Source: Mucilaginibacter sp. (GTDB lineage: Bacteria; Bacteroidota; Bacteroidia; Sphingobacteriales; Sphingobacteriaceae). Taken from it: a stretch of DNA of 64,000 bases. How positions within the stretch are numbered: position 1 is the stretch's first letter; each line of letters opens with the position of its first letter. The position numbers and the translations under genes are program-made. Shown here piece by piece: positions 55,909 to 63,441 of the stretch. The stretch covers positions 248,001-312,000 of the forward strand of contig NZ_JANYGQ010000026.1 in NCBI RefSeq assembly GCF_025359345.1, written 5' to 3'. The notes below the pieces were generated by a model, which was not told the DNA's origin, made no database searches, and was given only the letters and a program-made list of their open reading frames with translations.

Positions 55909-56011
55909 CGCGGGTAATAGTTGGTATCTATTGTATCGCCAGAGTAATATTCCGTAAATAATAAACCATATCGCCACAATAAGTGTTACCTTGTAGTAAA
56001 CCCAAAAGATT

Positions 56012-56308
56012 ATGGCAAATTTCCAGGAGATAATAGCGTCGGATAAACCGGTATTGGTTGATTTTTCGGCAGAGTGGTGCGGGCCGTGTAAAATGATGCC
56101 GCCAATACTAAAGCAGGTAAAAGATGCCTTAGGCGATAAAGTTACCATCATCAAAATAGATATCGACAAAAACCCCGCGGCAGCCAATGCCTATAAAGTG
56201 CAAAGTGTACCCACGTTAATGATTTTTAAAAACAGCGAAACCAAATGGCGCCAAAGCGGCGTAATGCAGGCCGGGCAATTGCAGCAGGTTATACAGCAGT
56301 TTGTTTAG
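56012..56308 (+). CDS. trxA: Thioredoxin
   Basis: 98 residues with the WCGPCK active site (C23/C26) and the cis-Pro segment SVPTLM. A general cytosolic disulfide reductase. Flanked on both sides by inverted-terminal-repeat elements (copies C and D) in opposite orientation. The coding region is shorter than the usual 105-110 residues at the N-terminus but complete in the core. Confidence 0.95.
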   Translation: MANFQEIIASDKPVLVDFSAEWCGPCKMMPPILKQVKDALGDKVTIIKIDIDKNPAAANAYKVQSVPTLMIFKNSETKWRQSGVMQAGQLQQVIQQFV

Positions 56309-56328
56309 GGTTGGAGGTAATACTCCCG

Positions 56329-56475
56329 CGTCATTGCGAGGAACGAAGCAACCTCTTCACATGCTAATCAGGGAGCAATAACACTGTGGTGACCTATCAG
56401 CTGCATTTAGGGCACCACAAATATCCAGGTCCATGACTGTCCTACGCAGAGATTGCTTCGTTCCTCGCAATGACG
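56329..56475. repeat. 147-bp-type element, copy D (inverted)
   Basis: Ends as in the other copies; the internal orientation is opposite (TGCTAATCAGGGAGC on the left). It contains GGTGACCT...GGGCACC. Convergent gap between thioredoxin and phospholipase genes. Confidence 0.85.
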
Positions 56476-56497
56476 GTAATTATGTTTAGCGTAAGCC

Positions 56498-59032
56498 TCA
56501 CACCTTCTCCATCTGCGGGTCACTAAAGCTGGATTTTCCGGTTTCAACGCGGCCGGCGTAGCGTTTCTCGAAAGTTTGGATACCGCTTACTTTTACTGTA
56601 AAATCGTACCAGTTATGGCTTGCCGTTAGGTTTAAAACTACGGTTGATGTTGCCCCCGGTTTTATAACCACCACATGGTTGTTGGCTTCGTAAGCATTGT
56701 CGGTTATCATTACACTTTTTTGTTGTGCGCTGTGGTTATGCAACCTTAGTTCAATATTGCCTGTAAGTTTTTTGGCACCAGGGTGGCCGGCCTGGTATTC
56801 GGCAGTAATATCTAAATCGGGGTCGTTAATAGAGCCTTTAAATTCACGGTAAAAGCCGTTGGGGCCATAAACGCGCAGGTGGTAGTTGTCGTTTTCAAAA
56901 TCGCTTAGCGGCCATTCGTCGGCAAGGGTATCGCCGGCTTTTGCGGTGTAGGCCCAGGTACGCAAATCTTCATTCAAATACTTACCCGGGGCATAAACGT
57001 TAAATGGAGAGCCGGATGCTGTGTTTCCGAAATATTTATTGCTGGCTGTAAGTTTTAGTCCGAATGTTTTTTTGTCTGCACTCAATTTACCATCGGCATA
57101 CAGCTGGTAAGGCAGCGGGCACGATGGTTTTATACCCGGCTCCTGCTTCGGCATGTACGGCGATGCATGAGGGTTTTTGTTAATCAGCGCAATTTCATCG
57201 GTAGTAAGCACCTTATAATCATCAGGCAGTTTTTTAAACTGTGCTTTGTGTATGCCTTCTATCGATTCATTTTTTGGTACAAAAGCCGGTGTCGGGATTG
57301 CTTCGCCATTATAAGGCCTGAAAACTGATGTTAAATCACCGCAAACTGTACGACGCCAGTCGCTGATGTTTGATTCAACGATGTTTTTGCCGGTTTTTTT
57401 GCTGAGGAATTTTTCTAAAAATTGTAGTGTGGATGTATGGTCAAACACTTCGGAATTTACCCAGCCGCCTTTACTCCAGGGCGAGGCTATCACCAAAGGC
57501 ACGCGGAAGCCAAGGCCGATGGAATTCTCTTTTTCATAATGCTCCGGGAAATCTTTTCGGGCCAGTTCCTGCTCGCGGGTTACAAACTCAACGCGGGTAT
57601 CAATACCTTCAGATACTTTGCCGGTTCCGCTTTTGTGCGAATGCGGCGCGGTAAATGGTGGTACGTGGTCAAAGTAGCCGTCGTTTTCGTCATAGGCCAG
57701 TATAAATATGGTTTTCTTCCAAACTTCAGGGTTTTTGGTAAGGATATCCAATACTTCCGAAACATACCATGCCCCAAACCATGCCGCGCTGGGATGATCG
57801 GAGAAGTTTTCGGGAGCAGTTACCCACGATACAGTTGGCAGCTTGCCGGTGTTTACATCTTCTCTGAATTGGTGCAGCACATCACCCTTAGGTACTTTCA
57901 ACTCACGCATGGTGCCGTTGTCGGTATATTTTAAATCAGTAAGCGTTCGGTAGTCCGGGTCGTTTTTATTATTGCTGAAAGCTTTGTTGTGCAGGCTTTT
58001 TTCCCTGTCCGACAGCTTATCAAACATTTCCGGTTTATACGTTTCACGCTCTTTCAATACGCCTTTAAGGTAATTCTGCATCTCCCTTAATTGTTTTTTA
58101 AGGTGACTGATATGTGCATCGCCGGCAGGGAGGGCGTCTATTTTCTTTTGCAGTTCATCAATTTTGGCAGGCAATTCAGTCGCCCTTTTTTCCATGGCGA
58201 TGATATGCGGCTTGTGCAAGTGGATATTGTATTGTTCGAAAAACTCCAGTGCGTTATCCTGGAAGTTGGAAAGCCAGGGGTCTTCCTCGCCCTCGAAACC
58301 GGTATCAATAGCCACTTCATTTTGGTAGCAGTTCCATGATATGCCGGCGTCTTCCAAACGTTCAGGAAAGGTTTTCCATTTAAGGGTGCCATAATCCATA
58401 TCCTCGTTCCAAACGTGGGCCAGTGCATCTTCGTTTTGTTCCTCGCGGATGGTACCTGACCAAAAATAAAGGCGGTTTGGATTGGTACCTGTCAGGGCCG
58501 AGCAGAAGTTTTGGTCGCAAACGGTAAAGGCATCGGCCAGGGCATAATAAAAAGGGATGTCCTCGCGGGTGTGGTAACCGAGGGTAAGCGGCATATTGGC
58601 ATATTCCTTATTGCCGCTGCGTTTATTGTCCAGCCATTTATCAAATTTGCCATCGTTGCGGGCATTCACCTGGTTGCGCCACGAGTGCGGCAGCGAATTC
58701 ATCCAGGTGGTTTTTGTGTTTTTTATATCGAGGCGGAAAGGAGCGTAAGTTTCGCCTTTGGCATTTGACTGCAGCCACACTTTATTTTTATTGGGGAGAT
58801 TAATGGCGCGCGGGTCGTTGTAACCACGCACACCTTTAAGCGTACCATACACATGGTCGAACGAGCGGTTTTCCTGCATCAGGATAACAATGTGTTCGGC
58901 ATCCATGTAGGTGCTTCCCGGCGCAGGGTTAATGGCCATTGCCTTTTGAATTGAAGCCGGTATTAAACCCGATAAGCCGGCCGCACCCGTTAATAGGGCC
59001 GCCTTTTTAATAAAATCTCTCCTGGTATCCAT
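56498..59032 (-). CDS. Tat-exported phospholipase C (phosphocholine-type)
   Basis: 844 residues. Tat motif RRDFIKKAALLTGAAG at the start (ATG 59032). The catalytic segment EHIVILMQENRSFDHVYG and later QENRSFDH-like residues fit the acid-phosphatase-like phosphoesterase superfamily, and two C-terminal DUF756-type beta domains follow. An insert of about 60-70 residues (near 280-350) is strongly coiled-coil-like. Canonical members are about 690-730 residues. Cleaves a polar head group from phospholipids; the head-group specificity is not resolvable. Confidence 0.9.
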   Translation of the reverse strand: MDTRRDFIKKAALLTGAAGLSGLIPASIQKAMAINPAPGSTYMDAEHIVILMQENRSFDHVYGTLKGVRGYNDPRAINLPNKNKVWLQSNAKGETYAPFRLDIKNTKTTWMNSLPHSWRNQVNARNDGKFDKWLDNKRSGNKEYANMPLTLGYHTREDIPFYYALADAFTVCDQNFCSALTGTNPNRLYFWSGTIREEQNEDALAHVWNEDMDYGTLKWKTFPERLEDAGISWNCYQNEVAIDTGFEGEEDPWLSNFQDNALEFFEQYNIHLHKPHIIAMEKRATELPAKIDELQKKIDALPAGDAHISHLKKQLREMQNYLKGVLKERETYKPEMFDKLSDREKSLHNKAFSNNKNDPDYRTLTDLKYTDNGTMRELKVPKGDVLHQFREDVNTGKLPTVSWVTAPENFSDHPSAAWFGAWYVSEVLDILTKNPEVWKKTIFILAYDENDGYFDHVPPFTAPHSHKSGTGKVSEGIDTRVEFVTREQELARKDFPEHYEKENSIGLGFRVPLVIASPWSKGGWVNSEVFDHTSTLQFLEKFLSKKTGKNIVESNISDWRRTVCGDLTSVFRPYNGEAIPTPAFVPKNESIEGIHKAQFKKLPDDYKVLTTDEIALINKNPHASPYMPKQEPGIKPSCPLPYQLYADGKLSADKKTFGLKLTASNKYFGNTASGSPFNVYAPGKYLNEDLRTWAYTAKAGDTLADEWPLSDFENDNYHLRVYGPNGFYREFKGSINDPDLDITAEYQAGHPGAKKLTGNIELRLHNHSAQQKSVMITDNAYEANNHVVVIKPGATSTVVLNLTASHNWYDFTVKVSGIQTFEKRYAGRVETGKSSFSDPQMEKV

Positions 59033-59196
59033 TTTGTAAAGTTCATGGTTCATGGTTGATAGTTCATAGTAACTGCAATGAACCGGTAAGCTGAACCTTT
59101 GTGTTTATAACGATTTCAAATTTAGTATTATCTTCGGGCGGCTAGCAATAGGAGCTGGTTGTCGGCTATGAACTATGAACCATCAACTATGAACTT
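59033..59196. repeat. Inverted GTTCATGG / CTATGAAC arms before the phospholipase gene
   Basis: Left arm 59041-59070 (GTTCATGG, GTTGATAG, GTTCATAG). Right arm 59164-59196 (CTATGAAC, CATCAAC, TATGAAC). On the coding strand the left arm lies directly upstream of ATG 59032. The right arm overlaps the last two codons of the oxidoreductase gene. Confidence 0.72.
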
Positions 59197-60329
59197 CTTT
59201 TCGCAAAATACTCCTCGCACAAGCCAAACGATAACGTCATGCCGTTGCCGCCAACGCCGTTTATCACGGTAACGCCGGGGGCTATATCTACAATCAGTTC
59301 AGTTGCGCCATTCATCATTTTTGGGTAGATGCCATGCCACGATTGCAACAGTTTCCAGTCCTTAAAAGTGGCAAAAGTGTGTAAGTAGGAAGTTATCATA
59401 GTATTAATAAATTCCTTGTCGAAAGGGTCGTGCACCAGGCCGTACTCATGCGAGTCGCCGATGGTTAGTTCGCCGCTGCCGTTTTGCGATACCATAACAT
59501 GGATGCCCCATTTCAAATATTCAGCATATTGTTCCTCGTAACGTTTGCGAAGCGCAGGTAACGAAGCCGCCGCCTGGAAACCGGGGTAATGTATCATTGA
59601 GAGACCGCCGCATAATGATGGACCAATGCGCCATTCATCAGGCTGGGTAACCAGGCGCATCATTTGCAGTTTGCATTTGGTAATGTTTGTTTCTAAAAAC
59701 AGTTCGGGGTACAGCGTTTCAAAATCGGCGCCGCTGCAAACAAATATCTCGTCTGCTTCCCAAACACGGTTGCCGGAAAAAACTCTTGGATGTTCAATTT
59801 GGCTGATGGCAGTGTTCCAGTGAAACACTACGCCATATCTTTCGGCCAGGTATTTTGCAACCTGCCCAACGGCTACACGCGACTCTACAATCATTTCCTC
59901 GCCGCTCCACAAAGCGCCTTTTAATCCGTCAGGGTTTACAGCCGGGGATTTTTCCAGGGCCTGTTCGGCGGTAAGTAAAGCGCAGTCGCGGTGGTTATGG
60001 TTAACCTCCACATATTCTTTTATAACCTGCAGTTCGTCATCATGGTATGCCAAATGCAGGGAGCCGACTTCGTTGTGCCAGATGCTGGCTTCGGTGCAAA
60101 TTTCTTTCCAGATACTGCGCGACAGCATGGCCCTTTCAAACAATGGGCCGGTTGCCTGCCCTATGGGCCACACCATCCCGAAATTACGGATGGATGCACC
60201 GACGGCACGTTCGTTACGCTCAAAAATGGTTATGTTATAGCCTCTGAGTGCCAGCGCACGGGCGGTAGCCAAACCAACAATACCGGCACCAATTATAATT
60301 GCCGATTTGTTTGAAGATACTAAGTTCAT
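59187..60329 (-). CDS. FAD-dependent oxidoreductase of the phosphonate-associated type (TIGR03364-like)
   Basis: 380 residues. The N-terminal FAD motif is IIGAGIVGLATARALALRG (12-30). The overall DAO-like fold and the context match TIGR03364, a family encoded beside phosphonatase-like hydrolases. Related enzymes oxidise 2-aminoethylphosphonate or its N-alkyl forms to phosphonoacetaldehyde; this is inferred here. The gene starts inside the stop codon of the transporter gene (4-bp overlap), so the two are co-translated. Confidence 0.86.
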   Translation of the reverse strand: MNLVSSNKSAIIIGAGIVGLATARALALRGYNITIFERNERAVGASIRNFGMVWPIGQATGPLFERAMLSRSIWKEICTEASIWHNEVGSLHLAYHDDELQVIKEYVEVNHNHRDCALLTAEQALEKSPAVNPDGLKGALWSGEEMIVESRVAVGQVAKYLAERYGVVFHWNTAISQIEHPRVFSGNRVWEADEIFVCSGADFETLYPELFLETNITKCKLQMMRLVTQPDEWRIGPSLCGGLSMIHYPGFQAAASLPALRKRYEEQYAEYLKWGIHVMVSQNGSGELTIGDSHEYGLVHDPFDKEFINTMITSYLHTFATFKDWKLLQSWHGIYPKMMNGATELIVDIAPGVTVINGVGGNGMTLSFGLCEEYFAKRSS

Positions 60330-61645
60330 ACAGGTAATATGTTTAATTCGCCTTGCGGCTCTTCGCTTTTATTGATTTTGCGGGCGCTTCGTAAAAAATA
60401 AATAAGGGATAATATACCACCGATGCCACCTATTATCGCCACGAACACCACACCTTCTTTAAAAAAGTCGGCCCAGCTTATGCTTGGTTTGCCCAGCTCC
60501 TTTACCAGCAACAGGCTAACGCTGCCCAGGTAACCCACCGAATCGGCAACGTAAATAAAGAAACCTACATTGCTTTTGTAATGGAACGTAGCAATCATCC
60601 GCTCAAAAAATATCGCATTATAAGGGATGTAACCCATGTAAAGGCCCAAACCGGTGACAATCATCCAGTTGGTGGGGCTTATCATATTTAAGGAGAAAAG
60701 CAGGGTTGATACGCCGATGGCTGCACAACCGCCTATTATCATCAGGTGAATAATAGTGAATGCCCGCAGGTTTTTGCGCACCAGTATCATCAGGCTGATG
60801 GCGATCAATACAAATATTGATATCTGGGTGCTCGTTGTGGTGAAAATCAGCGGGTCTTTTATGCCAAAGCTATCCCATAGTTCGCGCTCAAAGCTGTCGC
60901 GTACATCGCGCATAACAGTTAGCAAAACGTAGATAACAAGGGTGATGATAATGCCGGGTAAAAACCTTTTTAAGAATGCCTTGCGTTCGGCGGCGTTCAT
61001 GGGTTTGCGTTTGGTGCGCAGTTTGATGTCCTCTTCCGATGGCGCTGGCATAAGCTCCAGTAGTAACACAAACAGTACCAGCGGGATCACGAACAGCGCC
61101 CCCGTTAAAAACGGCATCTGGAAATCTGTTATCGGTAATGCTTTTAAAAGATATTTACCTATTGTTTTCACAAACCCCGAGGCAAATATCAGGCTTACTG
61201 ATAGCACTGCCGCCATAAACTCAGTCGACCGCCTGCCCTCGAGATAACTGAATACCAAACCCCATATCAAACCCAGTGGGAAACCATTTATTAAAAGGAA
61301 AACAACATTATAGGGTGCTGGTACCAACGCGAAGCCCAGTAAAGCCAGCCAGGCGATGCCTATAAGCATTAAAATGGTAACACCTCGTTTGGCGCCGGTT
61401 ATTTCGGATATGAACCGGATGCCGTAAAACTTGGCCATTGCGTAACCCATTATCTGGGCTATTACCAGCCAAACTTTAAAGTCGATATGAAAATACTGGT
61501 AGCCCGTAAATGTACCGGCTACAAAAGCCTTGCGGAACGCATACATTGATGTGTAGGCCCCAAAGGCAGCAACACCCGCCATTACTGATAAAAGCGCATA
61601 AGGCCATTTGGCTACTTTTGCGCGCAGGCTATCCATTATTGTCAT
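60326..61645 (-). CDS. DUF5690/MFS-like transporter
   Basis: 439 residues with about 11-12 membrane helices. It resembles the DUF5690 family, an MFS-like group found in Bacteroidota. Located between oxidoreductase and hydrolase genes, so it probably imports the phosphonate substrate. Five bases separate it from the hydrolase gene upstream (61650). Confidence 0.85.
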   Translation of the reverse strand: MTIMDSLRAKVAKWPYALLSVMAGVAAFGAYTSMYAFRKAFVAGTFTGYQYFHIDFKVWLVIAQIMGYAMAKFYGIRFISEITGAKRGVTILMLIGIAWLALLGFALVPAPYNVVFLLINGFPLGLIWGLVFSYLEGRRSTEFMAAVLSVSLIFASGFVKTIGKYLLKALPITDFQMPFLTGALFVIPLVLFVLLLELMPAPSEEDIKLRTKRKPMNAAERKAFLKRFLPGIIITLVIYVLLTVMRDVRDSFERELWDSFGIKDPLIFTTTSTQISIFVLIAISLMILVRKNLRAFTIIHLMIIGGCAAIGVSTLLFSLNMISPTNWMIVTGLGLYMGYIPYNAIFFERMIATFHYKSNVGFFIYVADSVGYLGSVSLLLVKELGKPSISWADFFKEGVVFVAIIGGIGGILSLIYFLRSARKINKSEEPQGELNILPV

Positions 61646-61649
61646 ACAA

Positions 61650-62336
61650 CTATTTGCTTATGATGGTTAATACATCAGCAATATCGTCAATAATATGTGT
61701 AGGATTGTATTGTTCAAGCTCCTGCCGGGTAAATATGCCGGTGGTAACACCAATTACATATTTGCAGCCAGCATTTTGCCCCTCGCGTACATCAACTTCG
61801 GTATCACCAACTTTAGCAACTTCGCGCGCCCTGTCAATTTTACCTTCAATCATCATTTTCTGTATCATGTAAGGGTGGGGGCGGCCAAGCTCAACCTCGT
61901 CCGAACCAATTACATGGTCTATCAGTCCTTTTTTAACCCATTGCAGGCGGTTAACTATAGTGTCGGCAATGTCGCGCGAAAAACCGGTATTTATACCTAC
62001 CTGTACGCCTTTTGCACGCAGGGCGGCAAAGGTCTCTTCTACATTTGGCAGGGGTTCAATACCCGGGGCCGATTTATAATGTTCTATCATTTGGTGCACA
62101 AATTCCTTATGGATTTTGCTTACCAACTCAGTGGTTATCTTGGCATCGTTGTGCTCGTGCAGACGCAGAATTTGCTTAATGGCAAGGTTTTTTTCGTAGC
62201 CCATCAACGGGTTTATCAGTTCGAGCGGGACCTCGTACCCTGATTTTAATAAGGCAGCCTGGAAGGCTTTGCTCACATCGTGGTCGTCTTTCACCGTTGT
62301 ACCGGCTATATCAAACACTACTAATTTTATCGACAT
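61650..62336 (-). CDS. Phosphonatase-like HAD hydrolase (PhnX-like)
   Basis: 228 residues. HAD motif FDIAGTTVKD (D9), cap-domain MGYEKN with K49 at the spacing of the Schiff-base lysine of characterised PhnX (Lys53 in B. cereus), and late motif VGDTEVDVREGQNAG. This is the expected residue set for phosphonoacetaldehyde hydrolysis to acetaldehyde and phosphate. Its pattern fits TIGR03351. A palindrome TAAACTAAGTTTA lies 28 bases upstream of the start. Confidence 0.9.
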   Translation of the reverse strand: MSIKLVVFDIAGTTVKDDHDVSKAFQAALLKSGYEVPLELINPLMGYEKNLAIKQILRLHEHNDAKITTELVSKIHKEFVHQMIEHYKSAPGIEPLPNVEETFAALRAKGVQVGINTGFSRDIADTIVNRLQWVKKGLIDHVIGSDEVELGRPHPYMIQKMMIEGKIDRAREVAKVGDTEVDVREGQNAGCKYVIGVTTGIFTRQELEQYNPTHIIDDIADVLTIISK

Positions 62337-62404
62337 AATTGTTTAAGGATTGTTGAGCAATACTAAACTAAGTTTATTAATATCAAACTAAATTAAGATT
62401 AATT
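62337..62404. promoter_or_regulatory. Upstream region of the phosphonate operon with a palindrome
   Basis: TAAACT-A-AGTTTA at 62364-62376 is a perfect 13-bp palindrome, 28 bases before the PhnX-like start. AAACTAAATTAAG follows at about 62385. A related site lies at 63303-63316. No clear promoter boxes. Confidence 0.55.
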
Positions 62405-62650
62405 TTGTGTGAAGAAAGTTAAGAAGTCCGAAAAGTCGGGAAAGTCCGGAAGTCCGAAAGACGCTTCGGTGGCGGAATGCCTCACCGCGTCATTGCGAGG
62501 AACGAAGCAACCTCTACGTATGCTAATCAACGGGGCAAAACTTTGTGGTGACCTACCAGCCGCTGTAAGGTCACCATCAATAGAGAGGTCCGTGACTGTC
62601 CTTCGTAGAGGTTGCTTCGTTCCTCGCAATGACGGTAGTTTAAAACGGAC
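62405..62650. repeat. AAGTCCG array and 147-bp element, copy E (inverted)
   Basis: Heptamer-like AAGTCCG/AAGTCGGG/AAGTCCGG units at 62417-62457, then an element at 62488-62634 with perfect ends CGTCATTGCGAGGAACGAAG / CTTCGTTCCTCGCAATGACG. Its core GGTGACCT-N-AGGTCACC forms an inner stem; orientation as in copy D. Confidence 0.83.
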
Positions 62651-63229
62651 CTACTTCTTCTCCTCAAAAAAATAAATAACCAGCATGCTGGCTGTGGTTT
62701 TGCCCATATTTTTTGGGGTGTGAGGTATGCGGCCATCAAAAAGCATGGAGTCGCCCTGGTTTAGAATTATCTTTTCCTCGTTAAACTGGTATTCAATTTC
62801 GCCGGATATAATGTACTTGTATTCAAAGGCGTCGGTTTCAACCAGGGGGCGGGTGGCGTCGGGTTCCAGTTCAAGTATTACAATGTCGACGGTAGAGGGG
62901 TTAATGGATTGTGTAAAAATGCGATGATAAAGAAAACCGGTGGCATGTTCTTTTTCAAAGTGGTCGTACTCGGCTTTGCGTTTTACCAGGATAGGAAGGT
63001 CGGCGCTTTTTGAGCGGATGTCTTTAAAAAATTCGTTAAGGTCAATTTCCAGCGCTTTAATAATTTCGATCAACACCATTAACGATGGTATGGTGCGGCT
63101 GTTTTCAATCTGGGATATTAATCCTTTACTCACATTCGCCCTTACTGCAAGTTCCTGTACGGTGATGTTTTTTTCGCGCCTGCGCTCTTTAATGCGGTTG
63201 CTTATCTGTATAAGGATGTCTTCTTCCAT
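62651..63229 (-). CDS. XRE-family regulator with C-terminal cupin
   Basis: 192 residues. HTH (about 8-62: RIKERRREKNITVQELAVRA) and a cupin domain (about 110-188: DAFEYKYIISGEIEYQF). This layout (PuuR/YdcN-like) typically represses or activates a local catabolic operon. Its gene is between the phosphonate genes and the divergent phnZ, consistent with control of both. Operator candidates are given separately. Confidence 0.92.
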   Translation of the reverse strand: MEEDILIQISNRIKERRREKNITVQELAVRANVSKGLISQIENSRTIPSLMVLIEIIKALEIDLNEFFKDIRSKSADLPILVKRKAEYDHFEKEHATGFLYHRIFTQSINPSTVDIVILELEPDATRPLVETDAFEYKYIISGEIEYQFNEEKIILNQGDSMLFDGRIPHTPKNMGKTTASMLVIYFFEEKK

Positions 63230-63441
63230 TATTGTTTAAAAGGTTGGGCGCAAAGTACTAATAAACCAATTCGCGCAAAATAATATTTTTGTTAAGATAA
63301 GTTAAACTAAGATTTATAGGATGAAAGGATTATTGGGTTCGCTTTTTTAGTTGTTTAATAACAATTCAATTTTTAGACATTAATGTATCCTTAATAATAG
63401 TATAACATCTATTTGTTTTATTTGCCGTAAAAATCCCAAAT
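63230..63441. promoter_or_regulatory. Divergent XRE/phnZ promoter region
   Basis: Contains TAAACTAAGATTTA at 63303-63316, close to the palindrome at 62364-62376, and two GCGCAAA copies (63249-63255 and 63272-63278). On the minus strand TTTG-N17-GTACTTTG could be a promoter for the XRE gene. Confidence 0.55.

Noticed and set aside
62399..62675. Small ORFs across the 147-bp elements, such as those starting MRGTKQ and ending CFVPRND
   Set aside because: They appear in both orientations at every element copy and are translations of the inverted terminal repeats.
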